Source of the DNA: Betaproteobacteria bacterium
GTDB lineage: Bacteria; Pseudomonadota; Gammaproteobacteria; Burkholderiales; Burkholderiaceae_D
NCBI GenBank assembly: GCA_025356395.1
Contig: JANXTA010000064.1
Span: forward strand, 62,001 to 126,000
Direction: 5' to 3'
Length of the DNA stretch: 64,000 nt
The notes below the pieces were generated by a model. It saw only the letters and a program-made list of their open reading frames with translations. It was not told where the DNA came from and made no database searches. The position numbers and the translations under genes were made by a program. Shown here piece by piece: positions 54,503-63,712 of the stretch; the stretch's first letter is position 1; each line of letters opens with the position of its first letter.

Positions 54503-54727
54503 CTACTTCGCCAGTTCGTGAAGCGCGTCGCGATAGTCGCGCATGAACTGGCGACCCCCTTCCACCTGCGCGGCGACCGCTGGATCGTACGGAGTCAAGA
54601 CGAAGCCGTCAGGCGTTTCGGTCACGTAGATCGAGTCGCCTTTCTCGCCGCGTAGCTTGGCCAGGAGTTCCTCAGGGAGGACGCCCCCGATTGAATTGCC
54701 GATTTGAGTCAGCTTGAGCCTTTGCAT
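54503..54727 (-). CDS. AbrB/MazE-type antitoxin
   Basis: 74 aa. [20 protein letters not shown] and [20 protein letters not shown] form a swapped-hairpin SpoVT/AbrB domain. The C-terminal [20 protein letters not shown] would neutralise the Doc toxin. AbrB-Doc pairs are known as one of several Doc partner types. Inverted repeat 54744-54759 upstream is the likely autoregulation site. Confidence 0.86.
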   Translation of the reverse strand: MQRLKLTQIGNSIGGVLPEELLAKLRGEKGDSIYVTETPDGFVLTPYDPAVAAQVEGGRQFMRDYRDALHELAK

Positions 54728-54743
54728 CGTGAACCTCGCGCGC

Positions 54744-54759
54744 TATTACAGACGTAATA
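54744..54759. promoter_or_regulatory. inverted repeat upstream of the abrB-doc module
   Basis: TATTAC and GTAATA, perfect arms separated by four bases, 17 bp ahead of the antitoxin ATG. AT-rich in a GC-rich surrounding; probable operator and promoter region. Confidence 0.6.
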
Positions 54760-54796
54760 CAGTACGACGCGCGCATCCGCTCGTCGCAAGCCCTGT

Positions 54797-56398
54797 TCAG
54801 TGCCTGAAGTGCCGCACGCCCGTCAACACCATCGCGATGCCGCGCTCGTCGGCGGCGGCGATGACCTCGGCATCGCGGAGGCTGCCGCCGGGCTGGATCA
54901 CGCACGCCGCGCCCGCGTCGGCGACCACATCGAGGCCGTCACGGAACGGGAAGAACGCGTCCGACGCGACAGCCGAGCCCTTGAGCGACAAGCCTGCATG
55001 CTCGGCCTTGATCGACGCGATGCGCGCCGAGTCGATGCGGCTCATCTGGCCCGCGCCGACGCCGAGCGTGCGGCCGTCCGCACAGAACACGATCGCGTTC
55101 GACTTGACGAACTTGGCGACGCGCCAAGCGAAAAGCAGGTCGTCGATCTGTAACTCCGTCGGATGCTTCTGCGTGACCACGCGCATCGCATCGCGCGACA
55201 GGCGGTGATCGTCGATCGACTGGACCAGCAGGCCCGAACCGATGCGCTTCACGTCCAGTCCCGACCATCCGCTCGTGACTTCTTCCACGGCCTTTGTGTC
55301 GGAGCGATACGAGTCGACCTGCATGACCCGCAGGTTGGTCTTGCCCTTGAGCAGCGCGAGCGCTTCGGGTGAATACGCAGGCGCAATCAGCACCTCGACG
55401 AACTGCTTCGAGACAGCTTCGATCGTCATCGCATCGACGGGCCGGTTGAACGCGATGATGCCGCCGAAGGACGACGTGGGATCGGTCGCGAACGCCTTGG
55501 CGTAAGCCTCGGCCGTCGACGCGCCGACCGCCACGCCGCAGGGGTTGGCGTGCTTGACGATCACGCAGGCACAGTCGTCGAAACTCTTGACGCATTCCCA
55601 TGCGGCGTCCGCATCGGCGAGGTTGTTGTACGACAGCTCCTTGCCTTGCAGCTGCTGCGCGGTCACCAGCGTGCCGGGCAGCGGCGACGGATCGCGATAC
55701 AACGCGGCGCGCTGATGCGGGTTTTCGCCGTAACGCAGGTCCTGGACCTTGATGAAGCCGGGGTTCGACTGCGCGGGGAACGCATCGCGTGCGACGGTTG
55801 CATCGCCCGCGGGGATCGCGCTGATCGACGACAGGTAGTCGCTGATCGCGGCGTCGTAGCGGGCGATGCGGTCGAACGCGGCCACGGCCAGCCTGAAGTG
55901 AGTCGCCTCGCTGAGCTCGCTCACGGTTAGCTCCTCGATCACTGCCGCGTATTGCGACGCGTCGGTGAGCACGGCGACATGCTTCCAGTTCTTGGCCGCC
56001 GACCGGACCATCGCAGGCCCGCCGATGTCGATGTTCTCGATGGCATCGTCGAGCGTGCAGCCGGGCTTCGCGACCGTGGCTTCGAACGGATAGAGATTGA
56101 CGACCAGCAGGTCGATCGGTCCGATGCCGTGCTTGTCGATCGCCGCGATGTGCGCGGCCATGTCGCGACGCGCGAGCAGGCCGCCGTGGACCTTCGGGTG
56201 CAGCGTCTTGACGCGGCCGTCGAGCATCTCGGGGAAGCCGGTGTAGTCCGCGACCTCGATCACGGCGAGCCCCGCATCGGACAGCAGCTTCGCCGTGCCA
56301 CCGGTCGAGAGCAGTTCGACGCCGCGGTCGGCCAGCACGCGGGCGAGAGCGACGACACCGGTCTTTTCGGAGACGGACAGCAGGGCGCGACGGATCAT
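54797..56398 (-). CDS. purH: bifunctional AICAR transformylase/IMP cyclohydrolase
   Basis: 533 aa. The N-terminal IMP cyclohydrolase domain is an MGS-like fold ([60 protein letters not shown]). The C-terminal transformylase domain has [40 protein letters not shown] with the Lys-His of the active site, and [20 protein letters not shown]. Last two steps of de novo IMP synthesis. Downstream of fis on the same strand, as in other betaproteobacteria. Confidence 0.97.
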   Translation of the reverse strand: MIRRALLSVSEKTGVVALARVLADRGVELLSTGGTAKLLSDAGLAVIEVADYTGFPEMLDGRVKTLHPKVHGGLLARRDMAAHIAAIDKHGIGPIDLLVVNLYPFEATVAKPGCTLDDAIENIDIGGPAMVRSAAKNWKHVAVLTDASQYAAVIEELTVSELSEATHFRLAVAAFDRIARYDAAISDYLSSISAIPAGDATVARDAFPAQSNPGFIKVQDLRYGENPHQRAALYRDPSPLPGTLVTAQQLQGKELSYNNLADADAAWECVKSFDDCACVIVKHANPCGVAVGASTAEAYAKAFATDPTSSFGGIIAFNRPVDAMTIEAVSKQFVEVLIAPAYSPEALALLKGKTNLRVMQVDSYRSDTKAVEEVTSGWSGLDVKRIGSGLLVQSIDDHRLSRDAMRVVTQKHPTELQIDDLLFAWRVAKFVKSNAIVFCADGRTLGVGAGQMSRIDSARIASIKAEHAGLSLKGSAVASDAFFPFRDGLDVVADAGAACVIQPGGSLRDAEVIAAADERGIAMVLTGVRHFRH

Positions 56399-56450
56399 GG
56401 ATCGAATCGAAAGAGGGTGATGAAGGGAGAGGCCGCGACGGCCCGCGGGC

Positions 56451-56684
56451 TTACAGCAGGCCGTGTTCGCCGAGCTTCTTGCGCAGGGTATTCCGATTGA
56501 TGCCGAGCATCGTGGCGGCCTGCGACTGGTTGTGTGCGGCGTGTTGCATCACGACCTCGAGCACCGGCTTCTCGACGGTGCGCATAACCATCTCGTAGAG
56601 ATTCGTCGCCGACTCGCCGTCGAGGTCGCTGAGATATTTTTCGAGACTGTGCCGGACGCACTCTTCGATCGATGGACGGCTCAT
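56451..56684 (-). CDS. fis: Fis family nucleoid/transcription regulator
   Basis: 77 aa, a short betaproteobacterial Fis. [20 protein letters not shown] leads to [20 protein letters not shown] and the helix-turn-helix [20 protein letters not shown]. Lies between dusB and purH on one strand, 12 nt after dusB. Fis in this place is the conserved dusB-fis arrangement. Confidence 0.95.
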   Translation of the reverse strand: MSRPSIEECVRHSLEKYLSDLDGESATNLYEMVMRTVEKPVLEVVMQHAAHNQSQAATMLGINRNTLRKKLGEHGLL

Positions 56685-56696
56685 GGGGCGTCGGGT

Positions 56697-57794
56697 TCAG
56701 GCGGCTTCGAGGAACGGTTCAGGGGACACTTTGGCCGGCAGCAGGTCCGCATCGGAGCCGAGCCCGACCAGGTAACGATCGACCGCCGCATGTTGCGCAT
56801 CGCAGTCCTCGATGGTGTTTATGCGCGCGCGGAATAGCGCGCCGCCAGGCAGCGCCGCGACGTACCAGCCGATGTGCTTGCGCGCGGTGCGCAGGCCGGT
56901 CAGTGCACCGTAGAACGCGTAGTGGTCTTCGAGGTGCGCGCCGAGAAGCGACCGCACTTCGCCGATCGTGGGGCCGTCGCGATGCGTGCCGTGCTGCAGG
57001 TAGTGCGTGACCTCGCGAAAGATCCACGGACGCCCCTGGGCCGCGCGGCCGATCATCACAGCATCGGCGCCGGTTGTCGCGAGCACCTGCGCCGCGCGCT
57101 CTGGCGTGTCGATGTCGCCGTTGGCCACGACCGGGATGCGCACCGCGGCCTTGACCGCGGCGATGGTGTCGTACTCTGCGTACCCGTTGAAGCCGTCGGC
57201 GCGCGTACGGCCGTGCAGCGTCAGCATCGCGATACCCGACCGCTCGGCGATGGCTGCGATGGCCAGCGCGTTGCGGGCCATGCGATTGGGTCCCGTGCGG
57301 AACTTGAGCGTCACCGGGACCGGCACGGCCGCAACCACCGCATCGAGGATGCGGGCGACTAGATCCTCGTCGGCGAGCAGCGCGGAACCTGCGGCCGCGT
57401 TGCAGACTTTCTTCGCTGGACAGCCCATGTTGATGTCAATGATCTGCGCGCCGCGATCGACGTTGAAGCGCGCGCATTCGGCGAGCATGGCCGCGTCGCC
57501 GCCGGCGATCTGCACCGTCTTCGGCTCGGACTCTCCGGTGTGATCGATGCGTCGTGAACTCTTCACCGTCGCCCACAGCTTCGGGTTCGATGCGGCCATC
57601 TCGGAGACGGCGTGACCGGCGCCGAGCTGCTTGCAGAGCTTGCGGAACGGACGATCGGTGACGCCGGCCATCGGCGCGACGAACACGCGATTGGCGAGGC
57701 GATAGGGACCGACTCTGGGTCCACCATTCAGCGCATCGTCGTCGGTCTTGGCCGGCAGACCATCGTGGCAGGTGGCGAGGTGAGCCTCGTGCAT
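56697..57794 (-). CDS. dusB: tRNA-dihydrouridine synthase DusB
   Basis: 365 aa FMN enzyme reducing U17 in tRNA. VFVAPMAGVTDRPFRKLCKQ, AQIIDINMGCPAKKVCNAAA with the catalytic Cys, and GADAVMIGRAAQGRPWIFRE are typical. The N-terminus before VGPYRLANR is about 30 residues longer than E. coli DusB, so the real start could be a later codon. The frame shows no break. Confidence 0.94.
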   Translation of the reverse strand: MHEAHLATCHDGLPAKTDDDALNGGPRVGPYRLANRVFVAPMAGVTDRPFRKLCKQLGAGHAVSEMAASNPKLWATVKSSRRIDHTGESEPKTVQIAGGDAAMLAECARFNVDRGAQIIDINMGCPAKKVCNAAAGSALLADEDLVARILDAVVAAVPVPVTLKFRTGPNRMARNALAIAAIAERSGIAMLTLHGRTRADGFNGYAEYDTIAAVKAAVRIPVVANGDIDTPERAAQVLATTGADAVMIGRAAQGRPWIFREVTHYLQHGTHRDGPTIGEVRSLLGAHLEDHYAFYGALTGLRTARKHIGWYVAALPGGALFRARINTIEDCDAQHAAVDRYLVGLGSDADLLPAKVSPEPFLEAA

Positions 57795-58018
57795 GAACGC
57801 GGTCCGACTTGGATGAAGAGCGTCGACTCGTGGTCTCTGCCCGGGCCCCGACCGCGGAGGTACACGCGTTAAATCAGGTTGCGATGGCTCGGAGGGTGCA
57901 CGAACCAGACGCGCATTCTACTGGCAAGGGTGTGCGCGCCGCTCGCCTCGTCGTGCAAAAAAATAGTTTTGGCCCGTGCTTGCGGCCTCGCGTTCGTCGT
58001 GGCAGCACGCCCCCTGAA

Positions 58019-59251
58019 TCAGCGTCGGCCGTTCATCATCTGACGCGCGAAGAGACCTCGCAGCGGCGGCACCACATCGAGCAACGCGAGCGTCAGTCCT
58101 CTGCCGAACACGAGCGGTTCGAATGCGCTTGCGAAGAGGCGCGGCATCGCGTCGGTGAGATTGACCGTCGCGGCCCGGTCGATGCGTCGCGCGGCGGCAT
58201 GTCGCTTCACCAGCGCCCCTGCGTCGGACGCGGGGTCGCGAAGGGCCTGCGCCACCAACGCGGCGAGATCGTGGGCATCGCGCAGCCCGAGATTGAGTCC
58301 CTGGCCGGCCACCGGATGCAGCGTCTGAGCGGCATTGCCGATCGCGAACTCGGCGGCGGTCTGCGAGCGCAGCCGCGCCGGTGTATCGACCGCGTTCAGG
58401 CCGAGCGGATAAGCGCGACGCGCGCCCACCGTCGCGAACGGGCCGAGCCGATCGCCGAAGGCCGCATGCAACGCGACCAGGAAGGCCTCGTCGCCCAGCG
58501 CGACGCGGGCGGCTGCATCGTCGGGCTTGCCGCACCACACCAGCGAGTAGCCGTCACGGGTCGCACCCCTCGCATCCGTTTCGGCGGCCGGCAGCAACGC
58601 GATCGGACCGTCGTCGGTGAAGCGCTCGAACGCCGTCGCCGCGAGCGCATCGGCGGGCCGGTCGCGCAGCGTGACGAAGGCGGTCACCGCACTCTGTTCG
58701 TAGTCGCGGTGGATCGCACGACGCTGCTGCAGATCGAAAAGACCACCTTCGGCATGCACGGCGTGACGCGCGACGAGGCTCCTCGTCCCGCCGTCGGTCG
58801 ACGTCATCGTCACGCGCAGGTTGTCGCCTGCCACGTCGATGCCCGCGATTCGCAGCGGCCGCAGGACCTCGACCCCGCGCCGTGCGAGTGCGGCGGCCAG
58901 GGCCTGCGTGAGGTCGCCGTGACGAATCACATGACCGAGTGCCGGCACGCCGTAGTCTTGTCGGTCGATCACCGTACGACCGAAACGACCGCGGTGCGAG
59001 ACGTGGATGGCGTCGATGGCCGTGGCGCGCGGCTCGATGCCGGGCCGCCACGCACCGAGGCGCGCCAACAGCGTGGCGCTGCCATGCGAGATGGCGATCA
59101 TGCGATGGTCGGCGGCTGCGGCCTCGGCCGTGCGCGCGTCGATCAGCGCGATGCGATCGGCCTCGACGCCACGTTCGCGCAGGAAGAGGGCGAAGGCCGC
59201 GCCGATCGGGCCTGCGCCGCAGATCGCGAGGTCGACGTCGCGGTCAGGCAT
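58019..59251 (-). CDS. ubiH: UbiH-family FAD monooxygenase of ubiquinone synthesis
   Basis: 410 aa. FAD-binding LAICGAGPIGAAFALFLRER, the middle GHVIRHGDLTQALAAALARR and the C-terminal AIGNAAQTLHPVAGQGLNLG with LRDAHDLAALV are the UbiH/UbiF/COQ6 motifs. Aromatic-ring hydroxylase acting at the membrane. First ADHRM motif and GxGxxG variant GAGPIG are intact. Overlaps the murU gene by 8 nt. Which ring position it hydroxylates cannot be set from sequence. Confidence 0.9.
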   Translation of the reverse strand: MPDRDVDLAICGAGPIGAAFALFLRERGVEADRIALIDARTAEAAAADHRMIAISHGSATLLARLGAWRPGIEPRATAIDAIHVSHRGRFGRTVIDRQDYGVPALGHVIRHGDLTQALAAALARRGVEVLRPLRIAGIDVAGDNLRVTMTSTDGGTRSLVARHAVHAEGGLFDLQQRRAIHRDYEQSAVTAFVTLRDRPADALAATAFERFTDDGPIALLPAAETDARGATRDGYSLVWCGKPDDAAARVALGDEAFLVALHAAFGDRLGPFATVGARRAYPLGLNAVDTPARLRSQTAAEFAIGNAAQTLHPVAGQGLNLGLRDAHDLAALVAQALRDPASDAGALVKRHAAARRIDRAATVNLTDAMPRLFASAFEPLVFGRGLTLALLDVVPPLRGLFARQMMNGRR

Positions 59252-59951
59252 CGGGGTCGATGGTGTTCAGCCGGCGATCGAGTGCGGCGAGTTGTTCGGG
59301 CGTGCCGACGTTGTTCCACGCACCTTCGTGGATCGTGCCGGTCATGCGATGCGCGTCGGCCAGTTCGTAGGCCCACGGGAACAGCTTGAGCACGCGATTG
59401 GGGACGAGGTCGTCGAAGCAGCGCGGATGGAACACGGCGATGTTCGCGAAGGTCAGCAGCGGCTCCACGCCGTCGCGCACGACGAAGCCGTGGATCAGCG
59501 CCATGTCGCCACGCGGATGCCACGGCGGGTTGTCGATCAGCACGAGATGGGCGGCATGGGCCGGGAAACGCGTGCGGATCGACGCGACGATCGGCGCGAG
59601 TCGCGTGTAGTCGTAGTCACTGTGGATGTCGGCGCTGACCACGATGAAGGGTTCGTCGGGCGCGCCGCTCTCGATCAGCGACAGCGCGGTCGCGATGCCG
59701 CCCGCGGTCTCGAGCGCGATGGATTCGCGCGACCACGCGATGCGGATGCCCCAGTGCGTGCCGTCGCCCACGGCCTGCTCGAGCTGGTCGCCGAGCCACG
59801 CGTGATTGATGACGATGCGATTGACGCCGGCCGCGACCAGCGCCTCGATCTGCCAGACGATCAGCGCCTTGCCACCGACCGCGACGAGCGGCTTCGGGAC
59901 CTTGTCGGTAAGTGGGCGCAGGCGCTCGCCGCGACCGGCCGCCAGGATCAT
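59244..59951 (-). CDS. murU: N-acetylmuramate-1-phosphate uridylyltransferase (MurU type)
   Basis: 235 aa from ATG 59951. MILAAGRGERLRPLTDKVPK is the nucleotidyltransferase signature, then PLVAVGGKALIVWQIEALVA and ALETAGGIATALSLI. Next to amgK, the anomeric sugar kinase gene, which makes the substrate MurNAc-1-P. Together they return MurNAc to UDP-MurNAc, bypassing fosfomycin-sensitive MurA. A GTG a few codons upstream is a possible alternative start. Confidence 0.9.
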   Translation of the reverse strand: MILAAGRGERLRPLTDKVPKPLVAVGGKALIVWQIEALVAAGVNRIVINHAWLGDQLEQAVGDGTHWGIRIAWSRESIALETAGGIATALSLIESGAPDEPFIVVSADIHSDYDYTRLAPIVASIRTRFPAHAAHLVLIDNPPWHPRGDMALIHGFVVRDGVEPLLTFANIAVFHPRCFDDLVPNRVLKLFPWAYELADAHRMTGTIHEGAWNNVGTPEQLAALDRRLNTIDPDA

Positions 59952-59973
59952 CGCTCTCAAGCGAACCACCGCA

Positions 59974-61050
59974 TCAGAACGTGTACCCGACCTCGACGAC
60001 CCGACCTTCGAGCGCATCGAGCAGTTTCAGCAACGGACCGAGCGCGCGATAGCGATCGGCGCTCTTGCGGACGTAGCCGATGAAGCGCGGTGTATCGGCG
60101 AGGTAGTGCGGCTTGCCGTCGCGATAGTTGATGCGTGCAAAGATGCCGAGCACCTTGAGATGCCGCTGCAACCCCATCCACTCGACGTCGCGATAGAACA
60201 GGCCGAAGTCGTCGGGCACCGGCAGCCCCGCCTTCTTCGCGCGTTCCCAGTAACGGATGGTCCAGTCGAGCAGCGGCTCCTCGTCCCATGACAGGAAGGC
60301 GTCCTTGAACAGCGAGGCCACGTCGTAGCTGATCGGTCCGTACACCGCATCCTGGAAGTCGAGGATGCCCGGGTTCTTGCCCGCTTCACCGAGCATCAGG
60401 TTGCGCGGCATGTAGTCGCGATGTACGAAGACGCGGGCTTCGGCGAGGTTGTTGACGACGATCGCGTCGAAGGCCGTCGCGAGCACCTTGGCCTGCGCTG
60501 CGTCGAGCGTGAGGCCGAGATGGCGTCCGACGTACCAGTCGGGGAACAGCGCGAGTTCGCGGCGCAGCAGCGCGTCGTCGTAGGGCGGCAATACGCCGGG
60601 CCGTGAGGCGAGTTGCCACGCGATCAGCGCATCGATCGCATCGAGCATCAACGGCGCGGCCGCTTGCGGGTCGGCGGGGTCCAGGACCGACAGGTAGGTG
60701 CGGGTGCCGAGGTCGGTCAGCAGCAGGAAGCCCTGCGCGAGATCCTGTTCGAGGATGTGCGGTACGTGGAGGCCGGCCGCGGCCATCAGTCTGGCGACGT
60801 GGACGAACGCAACCGAGTTCTCGCGACCGGGCGGTGCGTCCATCACGATCGCGCTGCCGTTCCCTGCAGCGACCCGGAAATAGCGCCGGAAGCTCGCGTC
60901 GGCCGATGCCGGCACCAAGCTGTCGAGGACGAGCGCGTGGCATCCCGCGATCGTCGCCAACCATACCCGCAGCGCTTCGAGGCGGCTGTCGATGGAGATC
61001 TCGGCGGAGGGCGATTCGCCGGATGTTGCTGAGGGGGGAAGGGCGGACAT
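59974..61050 (-). CDS. amgK: N-acetylmuramate/N-acetylglucosamine kinase (AmgK type)
   Basis: 358 aa from ATG 61050; an ATG four codons upstream is possible. Aminoglycoside-phosphotransferase fold: SFRRYFRVAAGNGSAIVMDA, RVFVHRDYMPRNLMLGEAGK with the catalytic Asp, and NPGILDFQDAVYGPISYDVA with the metal-binding Asp. The following LFKDAFLSWDEEPLLDWTIR is typical of AmgK. Precedes murU with 22 nt between. Divergent from lptD. Confidence 0.91.
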   Translation of the reverse strand: MSALPPSATSGESPSAEISIDSRLEALRVWLATIAGCHALVLDSLVPASADASFRRYFRVAAGNGSAIVMDAPPGRENSVAFVHVARLMAAAGLHVPHILEQDLAQGFLLLTDLGTRTYLSVLDPADPQAAAPLMLDAIDALIAWQLASRPGVLPPYDDALLRRELALFPDWYVGRHLGLTLDAAQAKVLATAFDAIVVNNLAEARVFVHRDYMPRNLMLGEAGKNPGILDFQDAVYGPISYDVASLFKDAFLSWDEEPLLDWTIRYWERAKKAGLPVPDDFGLFYRDVEWMGLQRHLKVLGIFARINYRDGKPHYLADTPRFIGYVRKSADRYRALGPLLKLLDALEGRVVEVGYTF

Positions 61051-61104
61051 CGGGTAGGACAACTGGGCCGTGCGAGACGCTCGGAGCCGGGTGGGGTGTG
61101 CCCC

Positions 61105-61110
61105 TATAAT
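61105..61110 (+). promoter_or_regulatory. probable -10 box for lptD
   Basis: TATAAT, exact consensus, in the 166-bp gap between divergent amgK and lptD, 107 bp ahead of the lptD ATG. No good -35 box is visible at the right distance. Confidence 0.5.
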
Positions 61111-61216
61111 ACGCGACGTTCACGCCGGCATTCCAATCGAGTGGAGCCTCGAAGCGTGACGCGAACTGCGCTCACGAACCTCCCATTCAGCGACTCCAGC
61201 AACCCGCGCCGTACCC

Positions 61217-63649
61217 ATGCGTCCGACCGCGATCCGGCTTCTTCTGCTCATCCTGATTCGTCCTTCGCCCGTCGCCCAGCCGCCATCGCGTTTCTTCGTG
61301 AGGCGTCTGGTCGGGCTGTTGCTGGCCCTGTCGGTCGGTGGCGGCATGGCCCATGCGCAGGAGTCGCTGCAGTTGCGTCTGCAGAACGATTTGCTCGACC
61401 CCGCCAAGAAGACGCGCGTCGGCGCCGTGTCGTTCGCCAGCGCCAACCGCGTCGAGGGCACGACCGACACCGATCTCGTGCTGACGGGAGAAGCGGAATT
61501 GCGGCGTGCCGGGGGCGATGTGTTCAAGGCGGACCGCATGCGTTACGTGCAGGTCGACGACGAACTGTTCGCGAACGGCGCGGTGCGCATCGTGCGCGAC
61601 GGCAACGTCTACATCGGCCCCGAACTGCGCCTCAAGCTCGACGACTACAGCGGCTACTTCGTCAAGCCCGAATACACGCTGACGGGCACGCGCAACCGCA
61701 ATGCACTGGCCGGGACGCAGATCCTCACGTCGGCGAACGACCCGCTGTATGCGTATCGCAATCCGGTGGCCGGCAACCGCTCGGGCTTCCCCGGCCACGG
61801 CAGCGCGGAGCGTGCGCTGTTCATCGATCGCGACCACGTGGACCTCGACGACCCGACCTACACGACCTGCCGCGCCGACGGCGTGCAGGGACCGTACGAC
61901 TGGTACATCAAGGCCGACTCGATGTCGCTCGACCAGACGACGCAGATCGGCGAGGCGCGCAACGCCCGCATCATCTTCAAGGGCGTGCCGATCCTGGCCT
62001 CGCCGTACATTAGTTTTCCGCTCGACGACAGCCGCAAGTCCGGCTTCCTGCCGCCGACCCTGTCGGTCACGTCGCGCAACGGCTTCGAATACCTGCAGCC
62101 GTATTACCTGAACCTCGCGCCGAACTACGACCTGACGCTCTATCCGAAACTGATCACGGCACGCGGCCTGCAACTCGGCGGCGATGCACGCTATCTGTCG
62201 CCGATCTTCAACGGCGACCTGCGCGCCGAAGGCTTGGCCAACGACGCGCTTGCCGGAGGCAGGGGGCGATATGCCGTGTCGACGGTGAACACGTACACGA
62301 ACGGTGCGTGGTCCGCCTACGCCAACGGCAGCAAGGTCTCGGACGACAACTACTTCGTCGACTATTCGCGCACCATCGCGCTGTCGTCGCAGCGCGTCCT
62401 GCCGCGCGAGGCGGCCGTCACGTACAGCCAGCCTTACTGGTTCGCGACGGTGCACGAACTGCGCTATCAGACGCTGCAGGATCCGGCCTCGCCGATCACA
62501 CCCCCTTACGAGAAGTCGCCGCAGGTCCTGTTCCATGGCGCGCGCCTCGACGTACTCGGCGGTTTCGATTTCAACGTCGACATCGACGCGACGCGTTTCA
62601 TCCACCCCTCGCTCGCGAGCGGCGATCGCTACGTGTTCAACCCGAGCGTCTCGTATCCGATCCTGCGGCCGGGCTGGTTTATCACGCCGAAGCTGTCGTA
62701 CAACGCCACGCACTACAGCGTCGCGGACACGGCTCCCGGCGTGAAGCACGAGTTCAACCGCACGCTGCCGACCGGGTCGGTGGACTCGGGCATGGTGTTC
62801 GAGCGCGACACGTCGCTGTTCGGTCGGGCGCTGCACCAGACCCTCGAGCCGCGCCTGTTCTACGTCCGCACGCCGTATCGCAACCAGGTCGCGCTGCCCA
62901 ACTACGACAGCGGTATCACCGACTTTAACTTCTCGCAGCTGTTCGCCGAGAACCCGTTCGGGGGCTACGACCGCATCGCCGACGCCAACCAGCTGACGGC
63001 CGCCGTGTCGACGCGCTTCATCAACAACGACGACGGCGCCGAGATCTTCCGCGCGTCGCTGGGGCAGCGCTATTACCTGTCGCCGCAGAAGGTGACGTTG
63101 CCGGGCCAGTTGCCGGTCGACGACAAGCGGTCGGACGTGCTGGCCGAGGTGCAGGGGCGGATCACGCGCGCCATTTCGGTCGATGCCGGCGTGCAGTACA
63201 GCACGGTGACGCGCGGCTTCATCCGTTCCAACCTGGGCGTGTCGTACCGGCCCGAGCCGACCAAGGTGATCAACGCCGAATACCGCTTCCAGCAGGCCAC
63301 GGCCACGCAGCCGATCGGGCTCGAGCAGGTCGACCTCTCGGCGCAGTGGCCGCTCTTCCGCAATATCTACGCGGTCGGGCGCGTAAACTATTCGACGCGC
63401 GACCGCAAGGCGATCGAGACGCTGGCCGGTTTCGAATACAGCGGATGCTGCTGGGTGGTGCGGGCCGTGGCCAGCCGCTACGTGACCGGTCTGCAGACTG
63501 CGACGAGCACGTTGTTCCTGCAGCTCGAATTGAACGGTCTGGCCCGACTCGGCTCCAACCCGCTCGAATCGCTGAAGCGGAACGTGCCAGGTTACCAGCT
63601 CGTCAACCCGCCCCCGCCGGTCGGTTCGCCGTACCGCAACTATCAGTAG
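61217..63649 (+). CDS. lptD: LPS-assembly outer membrane protein LptD
   Basis: 810 aa. N-terminal signal region, an OstA/LptA-like jellyroll (VEGTTDTDLVLTGEAELRRA, FKADRMRYVQVDDELFANGA), then a long beta-barrel (FPLDDSRKSGFLPPTLSVTS, LEPRLFYVRTPYRNQVALPN). A Cys in TTCRAD and a Cys pair in SGCCWVVRA remain; the first N-terminal Cys of the E. coli type is not present, so disulfide pairing is simpler. Inserts LPS into the outer leaflet. Followed by surA. Confidence 0.95.
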   Translation: MRPTAIRLLLLILIRPSPVAQPPSRFFVRRLVGLLLALSVGGGMAHAQESLQLRLQNDLLDPAKKTRVGAVSFASANRVEGTTDTDLVLTGEAELRRAGGDVFKADRMRYVQVDDELFANGAVRIVRDGNVYIGPELRLKLDDYSGYFVKPEYTLTGTRNRNALAGTQILTSANDPLYAYRNPVAGNRSGFPGHGSAERALFIDRDHVDLDDPTYTTCRADGVQGPYDWYIKADSMSLDQTTQIGEARNARIIFKGVPILASPYISFPLDDSRKSGFLPPTLSVTSRNGFEYLQPYYLNLAPNYDLTLYPKLITARGLQLGGDARYLSPIFNGDLRAEGLANDALAGGRGRYAVSTVNTYTNGAWSAYANGSKVSDDNYFVDYSRTIALSSQRVLPREAAVTYSQPYWFATVHELRYQTLQDPASPITPPYEKSPQVLFHGARLDVLGGFDFNVDIDATRFIHPSLASGDRYVFNPSVSYPILRPGWFITPKLSYNATHYSVADTAPGVKHEFNRTLPTGSVDSGMVFERDTSLFGRALHQTLEPRLFYVRTPYRNQVALPNYDSGITDFNFSQLFAENPFGGYDRIADANQLTAAVSTRFINNDDGAEIFRASLGQRYYLSPQKVTLPGQLPVDDKRSDVLAEVQGRITRAISVDAGVQYSTVTRGFIRSNLGVSYRPEPTKVINAEYRFQQATATQPIGLEQVDLSAQWPLFRNIYAVGRVNYSTRDRKAIETLAGFEYSGCCWVVRAVASRYVTGLQTATSTLFLQLELNGLARLGSNPLESLKRNVPGYQLVNPPPPVGSPYRNYQ

Positions 63650-63712
63650 CGTCGCCGCGCAGGCCTCGCCCCGCGTCGATCGCGGAACCGCTCAACTGGA
63701 TGGATGTCATCT

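Noticed and set aside
61187-62836. 549-codon open frame opposite lptD
   Set aside because: Low-complexity Arg/Val-rich antisense reading of lptD.
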